Shown here: piece after piece, positions 6,911-7,114 of the stretch | Layout of the letters: every line of letters begins with the position of its first letter | Position numbering within the stretch: the stretch's first letter is position 1 | From: Bradyrhizobiaceae bacterium | GTDB lineage: Bacteria; Pseudomonadota; Alphaproteobacteria; Rhizobiales; Hyphomicrobiaceae | Assembly (NCBI GenBank): GCA_947475855.1 | Contig: CANJPN010000320.1 | Location: forward strand, 1 to 7,114 | Reading direction: 5' to 3' | Length of the DNA stretch: 7,114 nucleotides | Notes under the pieces: generated by a model | Told to the model about the DNA's origin: nothing | Database searches by the model: none | The model's input: the letters and a program-made list of their open reading frames with translations, nothing else | Program-made: the position numbers and the translations under genes

Positions 6911-7114
6911 ACAAAATCCTGATCTCGCCGAGATTGACGCTCACACCAAGCGCAACGCTCTTCGTCGCCCGCCGCCCTGCGTGGACGATGTCGACGGTGT
7001 ATTCGCCCGAACCTTCCGGCAGACGATCGAGCTTGAAGTCGCCGTAGTTGTCGGTCGCGACCTTCGCGATTTCCTTGCCGTCCTTCATCAACCGGACGAC
7101 CGCGCCTTCGACGC
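6906..7114 (-). CDS. C-terminal part of a protein with carboxypeptidase-regulatory-like domain
   Basis: The last 68 residues of a gene enter from the right edge; the true start lies outside the window. The segment reads as a small beta-sandwich of the carboxypeptidase-regulatory/Cna-B-like type: VEGAVVRLMKDGKEIAKV, then the turn TDNYGDFKLDRLPEGSGEYTV, then two more strands ending in RILS. Such domains occur at the C-terminus of many proteins. One possibility is the iron-sulfur beta subunit of molybdenum oxidoreductases of the pyrogallol transhydroxylase type, which ends in such a barrel, but no cysteine cluster is visible here to support it. The last codon (TCG) overlaps, and the stop TAG (6906-6908) lies inside, the palindromic repeat. 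The gene is co-directional with the oxidoreductase, 87 bases upstream of it, and may be the preceding operon member. The domain call is moderate; the whole-protein identity is unknown. Confidence 0.5.
   Translation of the reverse strand, partial: VEGAVVRLMKDGKEIAKVATDNYGDFKLDRLPEGSGEYTVDIVHAGRRATKSVALGVSVNLGEIRILS

Overview
The window is a GC-rich, tightly packed stretch of a proteobacterial chromosome. Three things suggest an alphaproteobacterium of the Bradyrhizobium/Rhodopseudomonas sort, although no marker gene is present to prove it: a Bug/TctC-type periplasmic binding protein with no transporter subunits beside it, the overall gene style, and a nested palindromic repeat of the 'GTAGGGTGCGG...CCGCACCCTAC' kind. 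No RNA gene, insertion sequence, phage gene or CRISPR array was seen.

Layout. The left edge (1-1311, minus strand) holds the N-terminal 437 residues of an AAA+ ATPase whose C-terminus lies outside the window. A 209-bp gap (1312-1520) follows and separates it from a divergently transcribed beta-carbonic anhydrase (1521-2159, plus strand). The carbonic anhydrase stop codon directly abuts the stop codon of the next, convergent gene, with no base between them. From there to the right edge all genes are on the minus strand and look like one transcription unit read right to left: the 3' end of an unidentified protein with a carboxypeptidase-regulatory-like beta domain (6906-7114, partial), a Gfo/Idh/MocA-type NAD(P)-dependent oxidoreductase (5784-6818), a Bug/TctC periplasmic solute-binding protein (4763-5746), an IclR-family regulator (3917-4752) and an acetolactate-synthase-like thiamine-diphosphate enzyme (2160-3845).

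How the genes may work together. A binding protein, a dehydrogenase, a ThDP decarboxylase or carboligase and an IclR regulator in one operon are typical of a small catabolic cluster for an organic acid or polyol-derived acid. The substrate cannot be read from the sequence. Carbonic anhydrase next to a possible decarboxylase may be meaningful (CO2 handling) or coincidental.

Main oddities. (1) The IclR gene is split by a single-base deletion near 4348; both halves are otherwise well conserved. (2) An 81-bp nested palindrome fills the gap between the right-edge gene and the oxidoreductase, supplies the stop codon of the former and touches the ribosome binding site of the latter. (3) The oxidoreductase has Ala where many family members have the catalytic Asp, and the ThDP enzyme has Ala-Asp in place of the usual Asn-Asn. 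None of this amounts to a clear new biological system; the window is mostly an ordinary metabolic region with a few points worth checking.
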